Translations under genes and position numbers: made by a program
Shown here: piece by piece, positions 62,758 to 64,000 of the stretch
How the letters are laid out: the number at the start of each line of letters is the position of its first letter
Position numbering within the stretch: the first letter of the stretch is position 1
From: Cylindrotheca closterium
Lineage: Eukaryota > Bacillariophyta > Bacillariophyceae > Bacillariales > Bacillariaceae
Length of the DNA: 64,000 bases
Direction of reading: 5' to 3'
Assembly (NCBI GenBank): GCA_933822405.4
Contig: CAKOGP040002202.1
Location: 718,437 to 782,436 of the forward strand
The notes under the pieces: generated by a model
The model's input: the letters and a program-made list of their open reading frames with translations, nothing else
Database searches by the model: none
Told to the model about the DNA's origin: nothing

Positions 62758-63282
62758 TCATTGAAGGTTTAGTTTTTTGAATTCATCAAATCTTGAAATT
62801 GAAACCTCCTGTATCTGAACAGCAATGCTTGGTGGGAGTTCTTGATAAGCGGCAGTCTTTCTATTCGAAATTCTAGTGAATGGCGGAACTACAGTGCCAT
62901 CACCAATTTCAGTTCCAGATTCGATGACACAGTTGTCCTTGATGATACACCTTTTCCCCAACTTGACATTGTCGCCAATCCAAACCATGCTACCGATAGC
63001 TGCAGCATATATCTGACTTTTTGATCCGATATGAGTGTGACTACCAACTACAAGAGGCACATATTTCGACTTTTCATACGGATGCGGCGGAGGCTCTATG
63101 ACGGTTCCGCTTTCGATGACACAGTATCGACCAATGCGAACAACAGCCAAATCACCCCTTACAACAACGCCATCTTTAACTATTGATCGCCCCTTGATTT
63201 CAACATGCCTCGCTCCATCAATCACCGACTTCCGAGAAACATAATTATGAGTTGTTGTCTTGATGAAGCCTTCGATACTCAT
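62758..63282 (-). CDS. DCTN5: Dynactin subunit 5 (p25), left-handed beta-helix
   Basis: Intronless, 174 residues from ATG 63282 (human DCTN5 is 182). It shows the hexapeptide-repeat series of a left-handed beta-helix: VVVRGDLAVVRIGRYCVIES, PLVVGSHTHIGSKSQIYAAA, IGSMVWIGDNVKLGKRCIIK and GTEIGDGTVVPPFT. The N-terminal NYVSRKSVI matches the p25 start. The gamma-carbonic-anhydrase zinc His set is not present as in true enzymes, supporting the structural dynactin role. It would sit in the pointed-end complex of dynactin and help choose cargo for dynein. Confidence 0.85.
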   Translation of the reverse strand: MSIEGFIKTTTHNYVSRKSVIDGARHVEIKGRSIVKDGVVVRGDLAVVRIGRYCVIESGTVIEPPPHPYEKSKYVPLVVGSHTHIGSKSQIYAAAIGSMVWIGDNVKLGKRCIIKDNCVIESGTEIGDGTVVPPFTRISNRKTAAYQELPPSIAVQIQEVSISRFDEFKKLNLQ

Positions 63283-63683
63283 ATTTCCTCCTTATGCTTT
63301 CCTACATTATGTCATGGCACGGGCCATCCAGATCAATTTCATTCGACTTCCTCGAATAAAATTGGGATATTATTGTGTTGGGCCACTATTTACTTGGGGA
63401 CAAAAGATATTGATGCGCGCATTCTAAATTAAAGTTTGCCACATTTTCTGGTAGTATCGGCCGCCGGTTTAAATAATAAGGAGACGTCGCATGAAATCCA
63501 GCAGACTCGACATGCCCCATCGTGCCTGTTCCCTCAAAAGCAACACTTGCTCCCTCGTTGTGAAGTTCAATCCGTCAACACAACATTCCATCGCATCACA
63601 AAACATTGCTCACTCTTGTTAGATAGTATTGGCGAAATTGCTTCACAAATTGAGACAAAGCTTCGACAATCATTTCAGCCTAA
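63283..63683. other. Intergenic region with no confident gene
   Basis: A minus-strand frame at about 63683-63600 (AEMIVEALSQFVKQFRQYYL) looks helical and could be a further exon of the small frame at 63872 through a 37 bp intron, but the donor is poor. Confidence 0.35.
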
Positions 63684-63872
63684 TCAAGGAGGAACAACAA
63701 CGAACAACACGTCCACCTCTCTAGGATGCGGGTTCTTCAGTTGTAGGTTCTCCAGATCAGTAACGAGGCTCCCAATATCATCGGTTCCTCTGTCGACATT
63801 TTCTTGATGGTGATCCAAATCGGCCACAATAGCTTCTTCCTCTTTGTTAGAATAAAGCAAAATGTGCTCCAT
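63684..63872 (-). CDS. Small unrecognised open frame, perhaps a first exon
   Basis: 62 residues from ATG 63872, acidic (SNKEEEAIVADLDHHQENVD) and ending in a hydrophobic run. No family recognised. The acidic half looks protein-like; the end may be intronic. Confidence 0.3.
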   Translation of the reverse strand: MEHILLYSNKEEEAIVADLDHHQENVDRGTDDIGSLVTDLENLQLKNPHPREVDVLFVVVPP

Positions 63873-64000
63873 CGTGAGTGCCTTTAGCGCTCAGAACAAA
63901 CTCTCTGCAATCTAAATTTGTAATCGACTATACAACACTTTCACGACAATAGTTCTCCTGTGTTAGGTATACTTTGAGTGAAATTGTTCCTATTTGATTA

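Overview
The window is nuclear DNA of a microalga, almost certainly a diatom and probably a raphid pennate one. The inference rests on gene families: a diatom-type cyclin, a CRAL-TRIO-like protein fused to a DUF6824 domain, an LRR receptor-like family with a basic N-terminus, cell-surface proteins built on Pro-Ser 'PSxxPS' repeats, and Ty1/copia elements of the diatom-expanded type. Genes lie close together on both strands, many lack introns, and the introns present are short (about 60-200 bp) GT-AG introns. A 10-base N run at 29675-29684 marks a scaffold gap.

Layout. 1-1164: 5' part of a membrane-anchored coiled-coil protein. 1391-9860: tandem array of seven small two-exon chromatin-type genes on + (two HMG-box genes and five HMG-less lysine-rich genes) that share promoter-proximal sequence, exon 1 and intron position. 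A ~1.95 kb block containing two of them is present twice. 10126-20542: housekeeping genes (cyclin, XPF/RAD1 nuclease, a tail-anchored Hsp70, a Golgi-type sulfotransferase, a carboxylesterase-fold protein with an altered nucleophile elbow). 21057-22513: frameshifted CRAL-TRIO/DUF6824 pseudogene. 23097-38632: a fucosyltransferase-like enzyme, a 2OG-oxygenase-fold protein, a truncated copia fragment beside the gap, a WbsX-type glycosyltransferase, a CofD/YvcK-family protein, an unrecognised helical protein and the spliceosomal WD40 protein SMU1. 38763-43760: two decayed multi-domain genes side by side (LRR receptor-like; ATPase/sensor-type). 43945-52906: pterin dehydratase-like protein, VPS37 (ESCRT-I), a 6-phosphogluconolactonase-type propeller, a PUB-domain protein and a six-exon Pro-Ser-rich membrane protein. 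53066-61036: a nearly complete but disabled Ty1/copia retrotransposon on the minus strand, with a foreign ~1.4 kb segment in one LTR. 61197-63282: a six-exon secretory thioredoxin with a 9-nt microexon, then dynactin p25 (DCTN5).

How the genes relate. Apart from the chromatin-protein array there is no functional clustering. Three Golgi or secretory glycan enzymes (sulfotransferase, fucosyltransferase-like, WbsX-like) are scattered and would all act on extracellular polysaccharide or glycoprotein. VPS37, the PUB protein and DCTN5 are endomembrane or transport components. The least ordinary items are the HMG/lysine-rich array, the duplicated phase-1 exon series in the Pro-Ser-rich gene with a retrotransposon LTR just upstream on the same strand, the thioredoxin microexon and the carboxylesterase that has lost its GxSxG serine. 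Exon boundaries were assigned by eye from GT-AG sites and reading-frame continuity; no database search or RNA evidence was available.
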